Below, piece after piece: positions 1 to 8,036 of a stretch of 53,194 bases of DNA. Position 1 is the first letter of the stretch. Every line of letters begins with the position of its first letter. Source of the DNA: Acidobacteriota bacterium (GTDB lineage Bacteria > Acidobacteriota > Terriglobia > Acidiferrales > UBA7541); contig JAKBLM010000023.1 in the NCBI GenBank assembly GCA_021832085.1, positions 1-53,194 on the forward strand, written 5' to 3'. A program made the translations under genes and the position numbers. A model generated the notes under the pieces. It was not told where the DNA came from and ran no database searches. It saw only the letters and a program-made list of their open reading frames with translations.

Positions 1-96
1 GCTGAGCAGAAACAGTTACTCGATCAGCTTGGTATCAGCATCCCCGACCGCCTCAGTTTTGATCACGAATGTAGTGCAGACTCGGCGGTAGCCTGA
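1..96 (+). pseudogene. C-terminal fragment of a probable transposase (cut by window edge)
   Basis: An open frame runs from the first base to a TGA at 94-96. It encodes 31 residues that include EQKQLLDQLGISIPDRLSF. The pattern of a short hydrophilic helix followed by a G-I-S-I-P-D-R-L tail resembles the C-termini of IS1634/IS4-like transposases, but this is recognition from memory on a very short piece. The rest of the gene lies outside the window, so it cannot be told whether it is intact. No terminal inverted repeat is evident in the following ~80 bases. It could also be the tail of an unrelated protein. Confidence 0.35.
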
Positions 97-180
97 ACTG
101 AATCTAAAGCACTTAGCCTGGTTTCAGACCTTCCTGTGACGAACTTGGGCTAGCGTGACCGCGATCGTTCCTGTTGAGGA

Positions 181-663
181 CTACTTCCGTTTCTTTTCCT
201 TCTTTTGGAGCGTCTCGAGGTAGTCAATCAGGTGGGAAATTCGAATGCGGACCTGGGCCCTGCTGTTGCCCGGCAGGGAGTAGAACAGGGCGCCCCAGAT
301 CGGCATTTCGGGCGAACCGTGCGCCGGAGTTCGCACTCCGAATTCAAGAACCCTGCGCACGTAGCCCACCGGGAACTTGCCGCCGTGCCGCTGGGCCAGC
401 GTGGTCAGGTTGGCCGGAGGTGTCTTCAGAGCGGCTGCGGCCGGACCGTTCCCCTCTCCCGTTTTCCCGTGGCAGGCGGCGCAATAGGCCCTGTACATCC
501 CGGCTCCCGAAGTGGGCGATGTCTGCCGAATCGGCGCGGTCACAATCTCCTTTTGCTGCTTTTCCTGCGCAAAACCCGCACTGGCGCAAAACGAGATCGC
601 GGCCAGCAATAGAAATCCATATCTGATTGTTTGTCTCGTGGCGCGCCTCCCGTCTTGCTGCAC
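181..663 (-). CDS. Secreted/periplasmic c-type cytochrome (monohaem)
   Basis: The 160-residue protein starts at GTG. A hydrophobic stretch near residues 15-32 (YGFLLLAAISFCASAGFA) acts as a Sec signal. The haem-binding motif CAACH follows at about residues 61-65, and a probable distal Met ligand lies in SPEMPIWG. The size fits a small class I cytochrome c that carries electrons in the periplasm. It ends with a Lys-rich tail. It lies just downstream of the porin gene on the same strand, 48 bases away, and could be co-transcribed with it. Its redox partner cannot be told from the sequence. No better ATG is available, so the GTG start is kept. Confidence 0.8.
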   Translation of the reverse strand: MQQDGRRATRQTIRYGFLLLAAISFCASAGFAQEKQQKEIVTAPIRQTSPTSGAGMYRAYCAACHGKTGEGNGPAAAALKTPPANLTTLAQRHGGKFPVGYVRRVLEFGVRTPAHGSPEMPIWGALFYSLPGNSRAQVRIRISHLIDYLETLQKKEKKRK

Positions 664-711
664 CGGAATTTTCCGGCCACCCCCCGGAAAACGAGCATAT
701 ACCGTCCCGGC

Positions 712-2091
712 CTAAAACGTGTACATGATGCGCGTCAACACAAGGACGGTGTTGGGAGTGGTGCCACCGCCGGGATGCTGCCAATACTCGATATCCGGCT
801 GGATCGTCAGCCCATGGTAAACGTAAATTTGGTAATAAGCCTCGAACTCATTTTCAAAACCATGGGTAAAAGCACTTTGCGCGGTCAGCAGGCTGTCGCT
901 GAAGGCCACTCCGATTTCGTCACGGGGACGCGACGCGATTGGCCCCGTCCACACCACGCCGGCGCCAAAATGCCGGCGCACCGCCGCCACTGCCGGAGGC
1001 GCCTCGCCGAATTGGAAAAACACGCCCACTCCACGGCTGGTGGGGATTGCCGGCTGCCATAGCTTCTGGCTGGCGATCACATACTCGCCGGACGCGTGGT
1101 GCACAATTCCTCCACGAAAACGCTGAAACCTGCCGGTGTCCCGCCACGCGCCCACCTGCAACCCGAAGGGCAGACCATGCCAGCTGCTTTGCCAAGCCTC
1201 CTCGGTGATGTACAGGTCGCCGCCGGGATCGTAGGGCAATTCGGTGCTGTGGTCGTTGTACATGCCGAAGGAGAAATACAGTCCTTTGCCCGGATAGACG
1301 AAGACGTTCCCTCCGAAGGAGCCCTTGGGATAGGTCGGCAGGACGAAGGTGCTGATGGAAGAGTCCGACGAGAAATCCAGGGAGAGAAAATTCTGGCCAT
1401 AAGGGACGGTCAGGAATTTGTCGTCCACATACATCAACCCCACCTGCAGTTGGACCTTGTGACGCAAGAGATCCTGCTGGTACCACGCCCGGTCCACCGA
1501 CGTTGTGGTGTAAGCGTCCATGTTGTCGGGGTCCTGGATCGCAGGGAGCTGGTGCGTCACGATGCTGGGCCCGCTGTGGCTTTGCACGTCGACAAGGAAC
1601 GTCCCGCCCGGCCAACCGAATAGCTGCTTCGTGTCGATCGTCGTCGCGACGTCGAGCAGATATTGACCGTTAAACCCGATGGCTTTCGGCTGGCCGCCCG
1701 AAGCCACGCTGGAGCCGTCGAGCTGGAGATAGCCGTTGAACGTGACGCCATGGTGGCCGAGAAACGACTGTGCCTGGACAGCCTGCTTCAGAGGAGGGAT
1801 GTCGCGCCAGCCATCCGTGGATTTTTCCGCGGATTTTTTCCCCGCCTCGGGGCGAGAAGTCTTCACCGGTGCCGCGTCCACCTCGGCGCGTCGCCGGTTG
1901 CTCGTGGCTGCGGGATGCCCCGAATCAATTTCCGTCAAAGTGCCATTCGTTCCGCTGGAGATAGGGAGGTCCAAGCAGCAGAGGAGCGGCAGAGCCGGCT
2001 CATTCCTCTGAGGCGGAGGGCTTGCGAGCACCGGCCTCGCCAGAACTCCGAGCATCAGAAAAAGGGGCAGTGGCAGCAGAAATCTCTTCAT
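712..2091 (-). CDS. Carbohydrate-selective porin, OprB-like
   Basis: This 459-residue outer-membrane protein begins with a clear signal peptide (MKRFLLPLPLFLMLGVLARPVLA). A low-complexity linker to about residue 95 follows. The rest alternates aromatic and polar residues as in a beta barrel and ends in the terminal Phe (IMYTF) typical of outer-membrane proteins. Segments such as FNGYLQLDG, DRAWYQQDLL and a C-terminal GLTIQPDIEYWQHPGG match the OprB family (sugar uptake porins), where QPDxQYxxxPGG is a characteristic C-terminal pattern. The start overlaps the 3' end of the upstream PadR gene by 92 bases; the signal peptide makes this start convincing. The transported substrate is unknown. Confidence 0.8.
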   Translation of the reverse strand: MKRFLLPLPLFLMLGVLARPVLASPPPQRNEPALPLLCCLDLPISSGTNGTLTEIDSGHPAATSNRRRAEVDAAPVKTSRPEAGKKSAEKSTDGWRDIPPLKQAVQAQSFLGHHGVTFNGYLQLDGSSVASGGQPKAIGFNGQYLLDVATTIDTKQLFGWPGGTFLVDVQSHSGPSIVTHQLPAIQDPDNMDAYTTTSVDRAWYQQDLLRHKVQLQVGLMYVDDKFLTVPYGQNFLSLDFSSDSSISTFVLPTYPKGSFGGNVFVYPGKGLYFSFGMYNDHSTELPYDPGGDLYITEEAWQSSWHGLPFGLQVGAWRDTGRFQRFRGGIVHHASGEYVIASQKLWQPAIPTSRGVGVFFQFGEAPPAVAAVRRHFGAGVVWTGPIASRPRDEIGVAFSDSLLTAQSAFTHGFENEFEAYYQIYVYHGLTIQPDIEYWQHPGGGTTPNTVLVLTRIMYTF

Positions 2092-2401
2092 TCTCGAACA
2101 GCTCCCCGAACAGTTCCTTCACGCGTTGTTTTGCGGCGTTCAGCGCCTTGCGGCCGGCGGGAGTGGCACGATAGACCCGGCGAAACCTGCCCCGCACCAG
2201 CCGGCGAAAAGAATGAAGCAGGCCTTGCCTCTCCAGGCTTGCGAGCAGCGGGTAAAGCGTCCCCGGACTTAGCCGGTAACCGTGCCGCGCCAGCTCTTCG
2301 ATCATGCCCAGGCCGAAGATCGGCCCTTTACACGCGTGAAACAGGACGTGCAGCCGTATCAGGCCCGAATACAGCTCGCGTCTTTCGTCGAATTCAGACA
2401 T
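2000..2401 (-). CDS. PadR-family transcriptional regulator
   Basis: A winged-helix PadR regulator of 133 residues from the ATG at 2401; a TTG three codons upstream is possible. The domain reads LHVLFHACKGPIFGLGMIEELARHGYRLSPGTLYPLLASLERQGLL, with the family's hallmark GTLYPLL helix, followed by the wing and a short C-terminal helix. About 30 C-terminal residues rich in Ala, Ser and Glu extend beyond the usual end and overlap the start of the porin gene. PadR proteins normally repress nearby genes, so the overlapping porin is a natural candidate target. That is inference from position only. Confidence 0.85.
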   Translation of the reverse strand: MSEFDERRELYSGLIRLHVLFHACKGPIFGLGMIEELARHGYRLSPGTLYPLLASLERQGLLHSFRRLVRGRFRRVYRATPAGRKALNAAKQRVKELFGELFENEEISAATAPFSDARSSGEAGARKPSASEE

Positions 2402-2509
2402 TTTCTGCAAATGCCCCGCCCCAAATCCTATCGGACCGCAACTCCCGGTCCGAATCCTGCGAAGAATGAGCCTTTGCGTTTGCGGCGATTCCGGCGCGGC
2501 GCGATCCAG

Positions 2510-3076
2510 CTAGCCTCGCCGGGGCAGTCGCCCCGCTTTCGACTTCGTTTTCTGCTTCTCTTTGGCCGGTGTCGCTTCCAGGACCGCCGTCACCGGAGCC
2601 GGCAGGCTCGGCCCATCCTCCAGAAAGGCTGTGATCCGCCGCGCCTGTGCGCCGGATAGCGAGCCCCGCCAGGCCGGCATTCCCGTCAGGCGAATGCCGT
2701 TCTCTACTTTCCAGTAGACCTGTCCCGGCGGGTCGTCGATTTTCCTGGCATGAGGGCGGAAAAACTGGGGCGGACGGGGATACATGCCCTCGGCCGTCGG
2801 CGTTGGAGCCTGGTCCGGCAGGCCATGGCAGACCGCGCAGTCGGTGCGATAGAGCTTCGCCCCCGCCTCCAGCGAAGCGTCGGTCGGCTTGGCCAGGTGA
2901 ATGGGCTTCTCCTGCCGCTCGATCGTGGCGTGCATGGCCGTGTGCGCCAGAAATCGCTCGAAAGGCACTGGTGGCGCCGATGTCGCGACTGGTGCATCCC
3001 CCGAGCGCATATAGAGATACACACCTGCCGGAACCAGAAGGAGGCCCACGATAAGCCCTATGAGGAATTTGCCTAT
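2510..3076 (-). CDS. Membrane-anchored c-type cytochrome; start codon irregular (ATA)
   Basis: The protein has an N-terminal membrane segment (KFLIGLIVGLLLVPAGVYLYM), a linker, haem motif CAVCH about 80 residues after it, and a probable Met ligand in RLTGMPAW, so it is a periplasmic anchored cytochrome c. No ATG sits in front of the membrane segment. Upstream in frame are only a TTG at 3310, which would add ~78 unlikely residues, and a GTG at 3049 inside the segment. The codon where an initiator would be expected is ATA at 3074-3076, preceded six bases earlier by a purine-rich Shine-Dalgarno-like run (GGGGGAGGGGG). I place the start there. It may be a mutated ATG, a sequence error or a real non-standard start. 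The C-terminus is Lys-rich. Confidence 0.7.
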   Translation of the reverse strand: MGKFLIGLIVGLLLVPAGVYLYMRSGDAPVATSAPPVPFERFLAHTAMHATIERQEKPIHLAKPTDASLEAGAKLYRTDCAVCHGLPDQAPTPTAEGMYPRPPQFFRPHARKIDDPPGQVYWKVENGIRLTGMPAWRGSLSGAQARRITAFLEDGPSLPAPVTAVLEATPAKEKQKTKSKAGRLPRRG

Positions 3077-3235
3077 ATTCGGCCCCCTCCCCCGAGAGAA
3101 GTTAATATCTGCCCTCGATATCGGGCTCCGAGTATACGTCCCGACCCTCAGCGGCGCAATGCCGCCTGCTTCGCCAACCCCAGCTGCTCCGCGTGGCGCT
3201 GTTCCGGCGGGATTTCCCAGCCCGGACGCCGAATA

Positions 3236-3244
3236 TGCTATAAT
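3236..3244 (+). promoter_or_regulatory. Extended -10 promoter for the cold-shock gene
   Basis: TGCTATAAT is a perfect extended -10 (TGn followed by TATAAT) in otherwise GC-rich DNA. The region ~17 bases upstream shows no good -35, which an extended -10 can dispense with. Transcription would begin near 3251 and give a leader of about 130 bases before the ATG at 3382, similar in scale to the long leaders of cspA-type genes. Whether that leader folds as a thermosensor cannot be seen by eye. Confidence 0.55.
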
Positions 3245-3381
3245 AACTGCCGAGATTGTTGCTCTTGTGTAGCCTTTAGATTCGTGACCAGGAGGGGCTG
3301 CGAGCTCCAACTTGCAGTCCCTCTTTCGATGTACGGCTGGGGGCGTTCCGGAGACAGCAATCAGCTTAGGAAAAAGAAGGT

Positions 3382-3594
3382 ATGGAAAAAGTGAGAGAAC
3401 AAGGAATCGTGAAGTGGTTCAATGCCAGCAAAGGCTTTGGGTTCATCCAACGCCAGTCCGGAGAGGACGTTTTCGTCCACTTCTCCGCCATTCAGGGAGA
3501 GGGCTACAAAACGTTGAACGAAGGGCAAGCGGTTGAATTCGAAGTCGTGAAGGGCCCCAAGGGCCTGCAGGCATCGAACGTCACCAGCCTCTGA
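3382..3594 (+). CDS. Cold-shock domain protein (CspA family)
   Basis: A complete 70-residue single-domain cold-shock protein that binds single-stranded RNA/DNA and acts as an RNA chaperone in the cytoplasm. RNP1 (KGFGFI, residues 17-22) and RNP2 (VFVHF, residues 30-34) are both intact, and the five-strand fold spans the whole length ([16 protein letters not shown] through [10 protein letters not shown]). It is monocistronic: an extended -10 lies ~140 bases upstream and a strong terminator hairpin directly follows. It may serve cold stress or constitutive growth; the sequence does not say which paralogue type. Confidence 0.97.
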   Translation: MEKVREQGIVKWFNASKGFGFIQRQSGEDVFVHFSAIQGEGYKTLNEGQAVEFEVVKGPKGLQASNVTSL

Positions 3595-3605
3595 TCGAAC
3601 CGGTC

Positions 3606-3642
3606 ACGGGTCCCCGCACATGCGGGGACCCGTCCCATTTTT
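3606..3642 (+). terminator. Rho-independent terminator of the cold-shock gene
   Basis: A perfect 12-bp inverted repeat (ACGGGTCCCCGC, loop ACAT, GCGGGGACCCGT) spans 3606-3633. It is followed by CCC and a short T run (ATTTTT). It begins 11 bases after the cold-shock stop codon and separates this gene from the next one. Confidence 0.9.
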
Positions 3643-3696
3643 CTCGCCAGGGTGATGTCTTAGGTGCTTCCTTTGCTGAGTTTCGAGGAGGCGTGA

Positions 3697-3924
3697 ATGA
3701 AGGCTCTCGCAGAAGGGCAGTACGTAAAGCATTTTCAGTACGGCAATGGCGTGGTAACCGAATCAAACGACGAACGCACCTCCATCGATTTCGATCTCCA
3801 CGGTCTCAAAAAGTTCGTCACCAGCATGATGGTAGTTGAGCCGGCCGAAGGAACCCCTCCCAAACGGCCCGGCAGCAGGCGCCGCAAGAAAGCAGATCCC
3901 GCGAAATCCGCGGCCGCACGATGA
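3697..3924 (+). CDS. Small protein with a Tudor/DUF3553-like beta domain
   Basis: A 75-residue protein. Residues 8-48 (QYVKHFQYGNGVVTES through DFDLHGLKKFVTSMMVVEP) follow the pattern basic/aromatic-G-x-G-V-V-x-S-(x)n-IDFD-x-x-G-x-K-F-V. This resembles the small SH3/Tudor-like barrel at the C-terminus of PcrA/UvrD helicases and in CarD-like RNA-polymerase binders. The last 25 residues are Lys/Arg/Pro/Ala-rich and probably disordered, suited to nucleic-acid contact. The start has GAGGAGGCGTG upstream. Its stop overlaps the next gene's start (ATGA), so the two are translationally coupled. The resemblance is by eye; the function is not established. Confidence 0.75.
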   Translation: MKALAEGQYVKHFQYGNGVVTESNDERTSIDFDLHGLKKFVTSMMVVEPAEGTPPKRPGSRRRKKADPAKSAAAR

Positions 3925-4259
3925 GCCGGCCGCTCATCCGTTATCTCGGTTTCGAAGCCAAAAGTTCTGTCCGCGAATACACCTTCGAGGTGCAGCAGTC
4001 GAGCGACGCGTCGCAGGAATTCACGCTGACCATCAACAACGACGCGTTCGACCGGCGGGTGATCCGTTTCCAGGACGCGCCGGAACTCTGCTCGCAAAAG
4101 CTCCAGCGGGAACTCAAGGCCTCGGCCGATGATCCGCTCAACGTCCCGTTGAAAACCCACTTCCGCATCAGCGAAGCGGAATTGGACGAATATTCAAGCA
4201 GTCACGCGCCAAAGAGTCGCCGCAGCCTTTACGCGCGCAAATTCGTTACGAATAGCTGA
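3921..4259 (+). CDS. Conserved-looking hypothetical protein, coupled to the gene before it
   Basis: A 112-residue soluble protein with no signal peptide or membrane segment. It opens with MSRPLIRYLGFEAKSSVREYTFEV, an apparent beta-hairpin, then continues through EFTLTINNDAF and a charged helix around residues 53-70, ending in a basic tail. I do not recognise the family. The four-base ATGA overlap with the preceding Tudor-like gene implies co-translation and probably a shared job, perhaps in nucleic-acid metabolism. Codon use looks like that of its neighbours. Confidence 0.7.
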   Translation: MSRPLIRYLGFEAKSSVREYTFEVQQSSDASQEFTLTINNDAFDRRVIRFQDAPELCSQKLQRELKASADDPLNVPLKTHFRISEAELDEYSSSHAPKSRRSLYARKFVTNS

Positions 4260-4409
4260 TTCCCTGCCTTAGTGGGCATTTCCGTCAGCGCCCGAGCCCG
4301 CGGCCGGGATGGGTGTGCGCTCGATGTCCCCCTCGAATGAGTGCCCAGCCGCATCCGTCCTGCGCCAACCTGAGCTTCGCAGCGGGACTACCAGATGGTG
4401 AGGTGCGCG

Positions 4410-4904
4410 CTACTCTCTCTTCCCTTCCCCTGCGCGAATCTCTTTTTGCTCGCGATATTCCCGCCATGTCAGCCACACAACCAGCACATCGAACAGGGTG
4501 AGCAGGGCCAGCAGCGCCGAATGCGTTGCCACCACCCTCTCCGCCTGGTAGACGGCGAATCCGCCCACCACGGCGATCATCACCGGATAGGCCCACAGCT
4601 GGTTCAGCCACAACGCCGCCACCAGCACCACCTTCGTCACCCCGTGCGTCAGCAGAAACGCCATCGCGAACCATTTCTGCCGGGCGAGGCTTTGGGTGGC
4701 CAGGATCAGGTAATGCACTGCGAAATACTTGGGATCGGCGCCCAGTTGGTGCTGAAATAGCCGGCGCACTAAATGGATCATCGCTTCCGGCGTCAACAGC
4801 CAGACCAACGAGCCGCCCACCAGTTCCATCAGCCCGTCGAGGCCCTTCAGCACGATGGCGACGCGAAACGTGTCGTGCAGCAGCGTTTTTCGGGAGATCT
4901 TCAT
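4410..4904 (-). CDS. DUF2127 family integral membrane protein
   Basis: A 164-residue protein with about four membrane segments. The N-terminal part reads TLLHDTFRVAIVLKGLDGLMELVGGSLVW, the family's typical first helix with its conserved KGLDGLxEL motif. It continues with ILATQSLARQKWFAMAFLLTHGVTKVVLVAALW and ends in YREQKEIRAGEGKRE. This matches DUF2127 (predicted membrane proteins of unknown function). It stands alone on the minus strand between plus-strand genes. Confidence 0.85.
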   Translation of the reverse strand: MKISRKTLLHDTFRVAIVLKGLDGLMELVGGSLVWLLTPEAMIHLVRRLFQHQLGADPKYFAVHYLILATQSLARQKWFAMAFLLTHGVTKVVLVAALWLNQLWAYPVMIAVVGGFAVYQAERVVATHSALLALLTLFDVLVVWLTWREYREQKEIRAGEGKRE

Positions 4905-5026
4905 CGGATCGGCCCGCTTCCATGGGGCCGGCGAGCCGCCTCACAGCTTAGCGCACCACCCCCCGCCGCGAAAATGAAGCAGGCCCTTGCATCCGACGCG
5001 GGAAAGAGCGATACTCCCCTCACCCT

Positions 5027-5371
5027 ATGATGGGACCAAACCGAGAACGGACGAGCGATTTGCTGCAAGGCACGCTCGACATGCTCATCCTCAAGACACT
5101 GGCCCGCGGCCGCGCCCACGGGTACGCCATCGCCGAATCCATCCACCAGCAGTCCGACGACGTTCTTCGCGTCGAAGAGAGCGCCCTGTATCCCGCTCTG
5201 CACCGGCTGGAATTGCGGGGCCTGCTCGCTTCCGAATGGGGCGTATCGGAAAACAATCGCCGCGCGAAGTATTACCGGCTGACGGCGCGGGGACACAAGT
5301 ATCTCGCGGCGGAATCCGAGCACTGGAGTCGCATGACCGCGGCAATTGCCCGCGTCATGGAAACCGTCTGA
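5027..5371 (+). CDS. PadR-family regulator of the permease operon
   Basis: A 114-residue PadR winged-helix regulator. It begins RTSDLLQGTLDMLILKTLARGRAHGYAIAESI, the usual opening of PadR proteins paired with MacB-like permeases. It continues with ESALYPALHRLELRGLLASEW and a wing (NNRRAKYYRLTARGHKYL). It lies nine bases ahead of the first large permease, so the three genes probably form one operon in which PadR represses its own transcript. A second Met directly follows the first; either could be used. Confidence 0.93.
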   Translation: MMGPNRERTSDLLQGTLDMLILKTLARGRAHGYAIAESIHQQSDDVLRVEESALYPALHRLELRGLLASEWGVSENNRRAKYYRLTARGHKYLAAESEHWSRMTAAIARVMETV

Positions 5372-5380
5372 GGACGTTTC

Positions 5381-8023
5381 ATGTTGCCCGAATCGATCAA
5401 CGGGCTCTGGCTACGAATCAAGGCGCTCTTCCGCCGGCGCCAGCTCGACCGCGACCTGGACGACGAACTCGCGTTTCACCTGGCCATGCGCGAGCAGAAG
5501 CTGGCGGAATCGGGTGTGACGGCCGAAGAAGCGCCGCACGCCGCGCGGCGCCAGTTCGGCAACGCGACGCGCGCGAAGGAAGCGAACCGCGAACTGTGGA
5601 CGTTCCCGTTTGCCGAGACCCTTTGGCAGGACATTCGGTACGGCGTCCGAATGCTCCGCAAATCCCCCGGTTTCACGATTGTCGCCATCGTCACGCTCGC
5701 TCTCGGCATCGGCGCGAACACGGCGATTTTCTCAATGGTGGAAGCGGTGCTGCTCCGCCCGCTGCCTTATCCCCACGGCTCGCAGTTGGTAGAAGTGTCG
5801 CGGTACAGCGACGTTTTCGATTTTGGGAATCAGCCCGTCTCGCTTCCCGACCTCGCTGACGTGCGGAAGCAGTGTCCGAGTTTCGAGCGTCTCGCCCCCC
5901 GCAACTACGAGATAGCCGATATGACGGGGCATGGGCTTCCCGAGCAACTCTGGGCTGTGGAAGTTCCGCCCGACTTTTTCCCGCTGCTTGGCGTTGCGCC
6001 GCTCTACGGGCGCACGTTTCTGCCGAGCGAGGCACAGCCCGGCCACGATGACGTTGTGATCCTGGGCGCCGCGGTTTGGAGGAAGTACTTCGACGCCGAT
6101 CCGCACGTGATCGGCCGGAGCATCCAGCTCAACGGCGCGAGCTACACGATCATCGGCGTCATGCCGCCGCAGCTTACGTTTTCCATCGGCGCCAATCTGT
6201 GGATACCCCTCGTGCCCACGCCAGCGCAATCGACCGATCGAGGAGACAATGCTTATTTCGTCCTCGGCCGCCTGGCCCCGGGCAGCACTATCGCGCAGGC
6301 CCGGGCCGAGTTGAACACGATCGCCGCGCGCCTGGCTCGCGCTTTTCCCAAAGCGGACAAGGGCTTGGGATTTCGCGTCCGGTCGATGAAATCGGACCGC
6401 GTGCGCGACGCGAGCACACCGCTGCTCATCCTGTTCGGCGCGGTCGGCCTTGTGTTGCTGATCGCGTGCGCCAATGTCGGCAACCTGTATCTCGTGCGCT
6501 CGTTCTCGCGCACGCACGAGCTGGCGATACGCGCGGCGCTCGGCGCCACGCGCGGCCGGCTCGTTCGCCAGTTGCTTATCGAAGGGCTGTTGCTGGCGCT
6601 CGCAGGCGGTGCGGCCGGGCTTTTGCTGGCGGCATGGGCGATGGACGGTTTGCGATCGCTGGTCCTGCTGAACACGCCGCGGCTGGAGCATCTGACAATC
6701 GACGCTCACGTGCTCTGGTTCACGCTCGGAGCTTCGCTCGCCGCGGGAATCGTTTTCTCACTTGTGCCCGCGTTTCTGGTTTCCCGCGATCGCCTGGTTG
6801 CGGCCGTGCGCGAAGCGGGCAGCGGGCACGAAGTGAGCTCGGCCGGCCCGCGGCGAAGCCGCTTGCGACAACTGCTGGTGGTCGGCGAAGTGGCGTTGGC
6901 ATTGGTGCTGGTGGTTGCGGCGGGGTTGATGCTCCGCAGCTTCGCGCGTCTTTCCGCCGTCCCTCTCGGTTTCCGGCCCGATCGCGTGCTGACGATGGAG
7001 ATCGATTTTCGCCCGCATCAATTCAAAACGCAGGTGCAGTTCCTTGCCTACAGTCGCGGGGTCCTCGAGAAGGTGCGCGCGGTACCGGGCGTCGAAAGCG
7101 CTTCGGCGTCGTTAGTCAACCCGCTGACCGGAGGCTTTAGCGAGATCACGTTTGGCGTCGAGGGGCGGCCGCAGCCGTCGAACGGACAGGGCTTCAAGGC
7201 GGGTGTGAGCGACGCCACGCCCGGGTATTTTCGCACCCTCGGCATTCCCATCCTTGCTGGACGCGGCTTCAACGAAAGCGACCTCGCCGGCAGCCCGCGG
7301 GTGGTCATCGTCAACCGGGCGTTTGCTCGCCGTTTTTTCGGGAGCGAGAGCGCCATCGGCCAACACATCTCGAGCCATGGCGGTTGGGCAGAGATCGTCG
7401 GCGAGGTCGGCAACGTGCGTGACAGCAACCTTTCCCGACCACCCGGTCCACTCATTTATTTCCCGTATAACCAGCGGGGCTCATGGTGGATGACCGTACT
7501 CGTGCGGACGAAAATCGAGCCGATGGCGCTGGCCCAGGCTGTCAAGGATCGCATCTGGTCGATCGACAAGGACGTGCCGATCACCCAAGTGAGAACGATG
7601 GACCGCGTGGTCGCCGCAGCCAATGCCGAACCGCGCTCGCAATCCCTGCTGCTCTCGCTTTTCGGAGCGCTGGGCTTGGGGCTGGCGCTTGTGGGAATCT
7701 ACGGCGTGATTTCCTATTCCGTCGGCTGTCGCACGCGCGAAATCGGCATTCGCATTGCCCTCGGCGCGCAAGACGCCGACGTCCTGCGGCTCGTCGTGGG
7801 ACAGGGAGCCGGGCTGGTTCTCGCCGGAGTGGCCATCGGCCTCGCCGCTTCCTTCGCCGCTACCCGGCTGATGCGCGGCCTGCTCTATGGCGTCAGCACA
7901 ACCGACCCGTTCACCTTCGCCGGCGTTTCGATTTTGGTTGTTCTCGCGGGCTTGGCCGCTTGTTACATCCCCGCTCGCCGCGCCATGCGCGTCGATCCCG
8001 TGACAGCGCTGAAGTGCGAGTAA
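5381..8023 (+). CDS. Duplicated-type MacB/FtsX permease (ADOP), copy 1
   Basis: An 880-residue protein with the architecture of the acidobacterial duplicated orphan permeases. It has a soluble N-terminal prefix (residues 1-85), a first membrane helix near 95-115 ([20 protein letters not shown]), a periplasmic MacB-core domain and a first FtsX block near 350-470 ([15 protein letters not shown]). A second periplasmic domain and a second FtsX block near 760-875 ([16 protein letters not shown]) follow. No ATP-binding domain or gene is nearby, so an ATPase would have to come from elsewhere or the protein may act without one. The substrate is unknown. Residues 1-87 are nearly identical to those of the next gene. 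Confidence 0.92.
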   Translation: MLPESINGLWLRIKALFRRRQLDRDLDDELAFHLAMREQKLAESGVTAEEAPHAARRQFGNATRAKEANRELWTFPFAETLWQDIRYGVRMLRKSPGFTIVAIVTLALGIGANTAIFSMVEAVLLRPLPYPHGSQLVEVSRYSDVFDFGNQPVSLPDLADVRKQCPSFERLAPRNYEIADMTGHGLPEQLWAVEVPPDFFPLLGVAPLYGRTFLPSEAQPGHDDVVILGAAVWRKYFDADPHVIGRSIQLNGASYTIIGVMPPQLTFSIGANLWIPLVPTPAQSTDRGDNAYFVLGRLAPGSTIAQARAELNTIAARLARAFPKADKGLGFRVRSMKSDRVRDASTPLLILFGAVGLVLLIACANVGNLYLVRSFSRTHELAIRAALGATRGRLVRQLLIEGLLLALAGGAAGLLLAAWAMDGLRSLVLLNTPRLEHLTIDAHVLWFTLGASLAAGIVFSLVPAFLVSRDRLVAAVREAGSGHEVSSAGPRRSRLRQLLVVGEVALALVLVVAAGLMLRSFARLSAVPLGFRPDRVLTMEIDFRPHQFKTQVQFLAYSRGVLEKVRAVPGVESASASLVNPLTGGFSEITFGVEGRPQPSNGQGFKAGVSDATPGYFRTLGIPILAGRGFNESDLAGSPRVVIVNRAFARRFFGSESAIGQHISSHGGWAEIVGEVGNVRDSNLSRPPGPLIYFPYNQRGSWWMTVLVRTKIEPMALAQAVKDRIWSIDKDVPITQVRTMDRVVAAANAEPRSQSLLLSLFGALGLGLALVGIYGVISYSVGCRTREIGIRIALGAQDADVLRLVVGQGAGLVLAGVAIGLAASFAATRLMRGLLYGVSTTDPFTFAGVSILVVLAGLAACYIPARRAMRVDPVTALKCE

Positions 8024-8036
8024 GCGAGAGAGGCTG

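Noticed and set aside
5732..6709. Minus-strand 325-residue frame inside the first permease
   Set aside because: A shadow of the permease in high-GC DNA; His/Gln/Arg-rich, no ribosome site.
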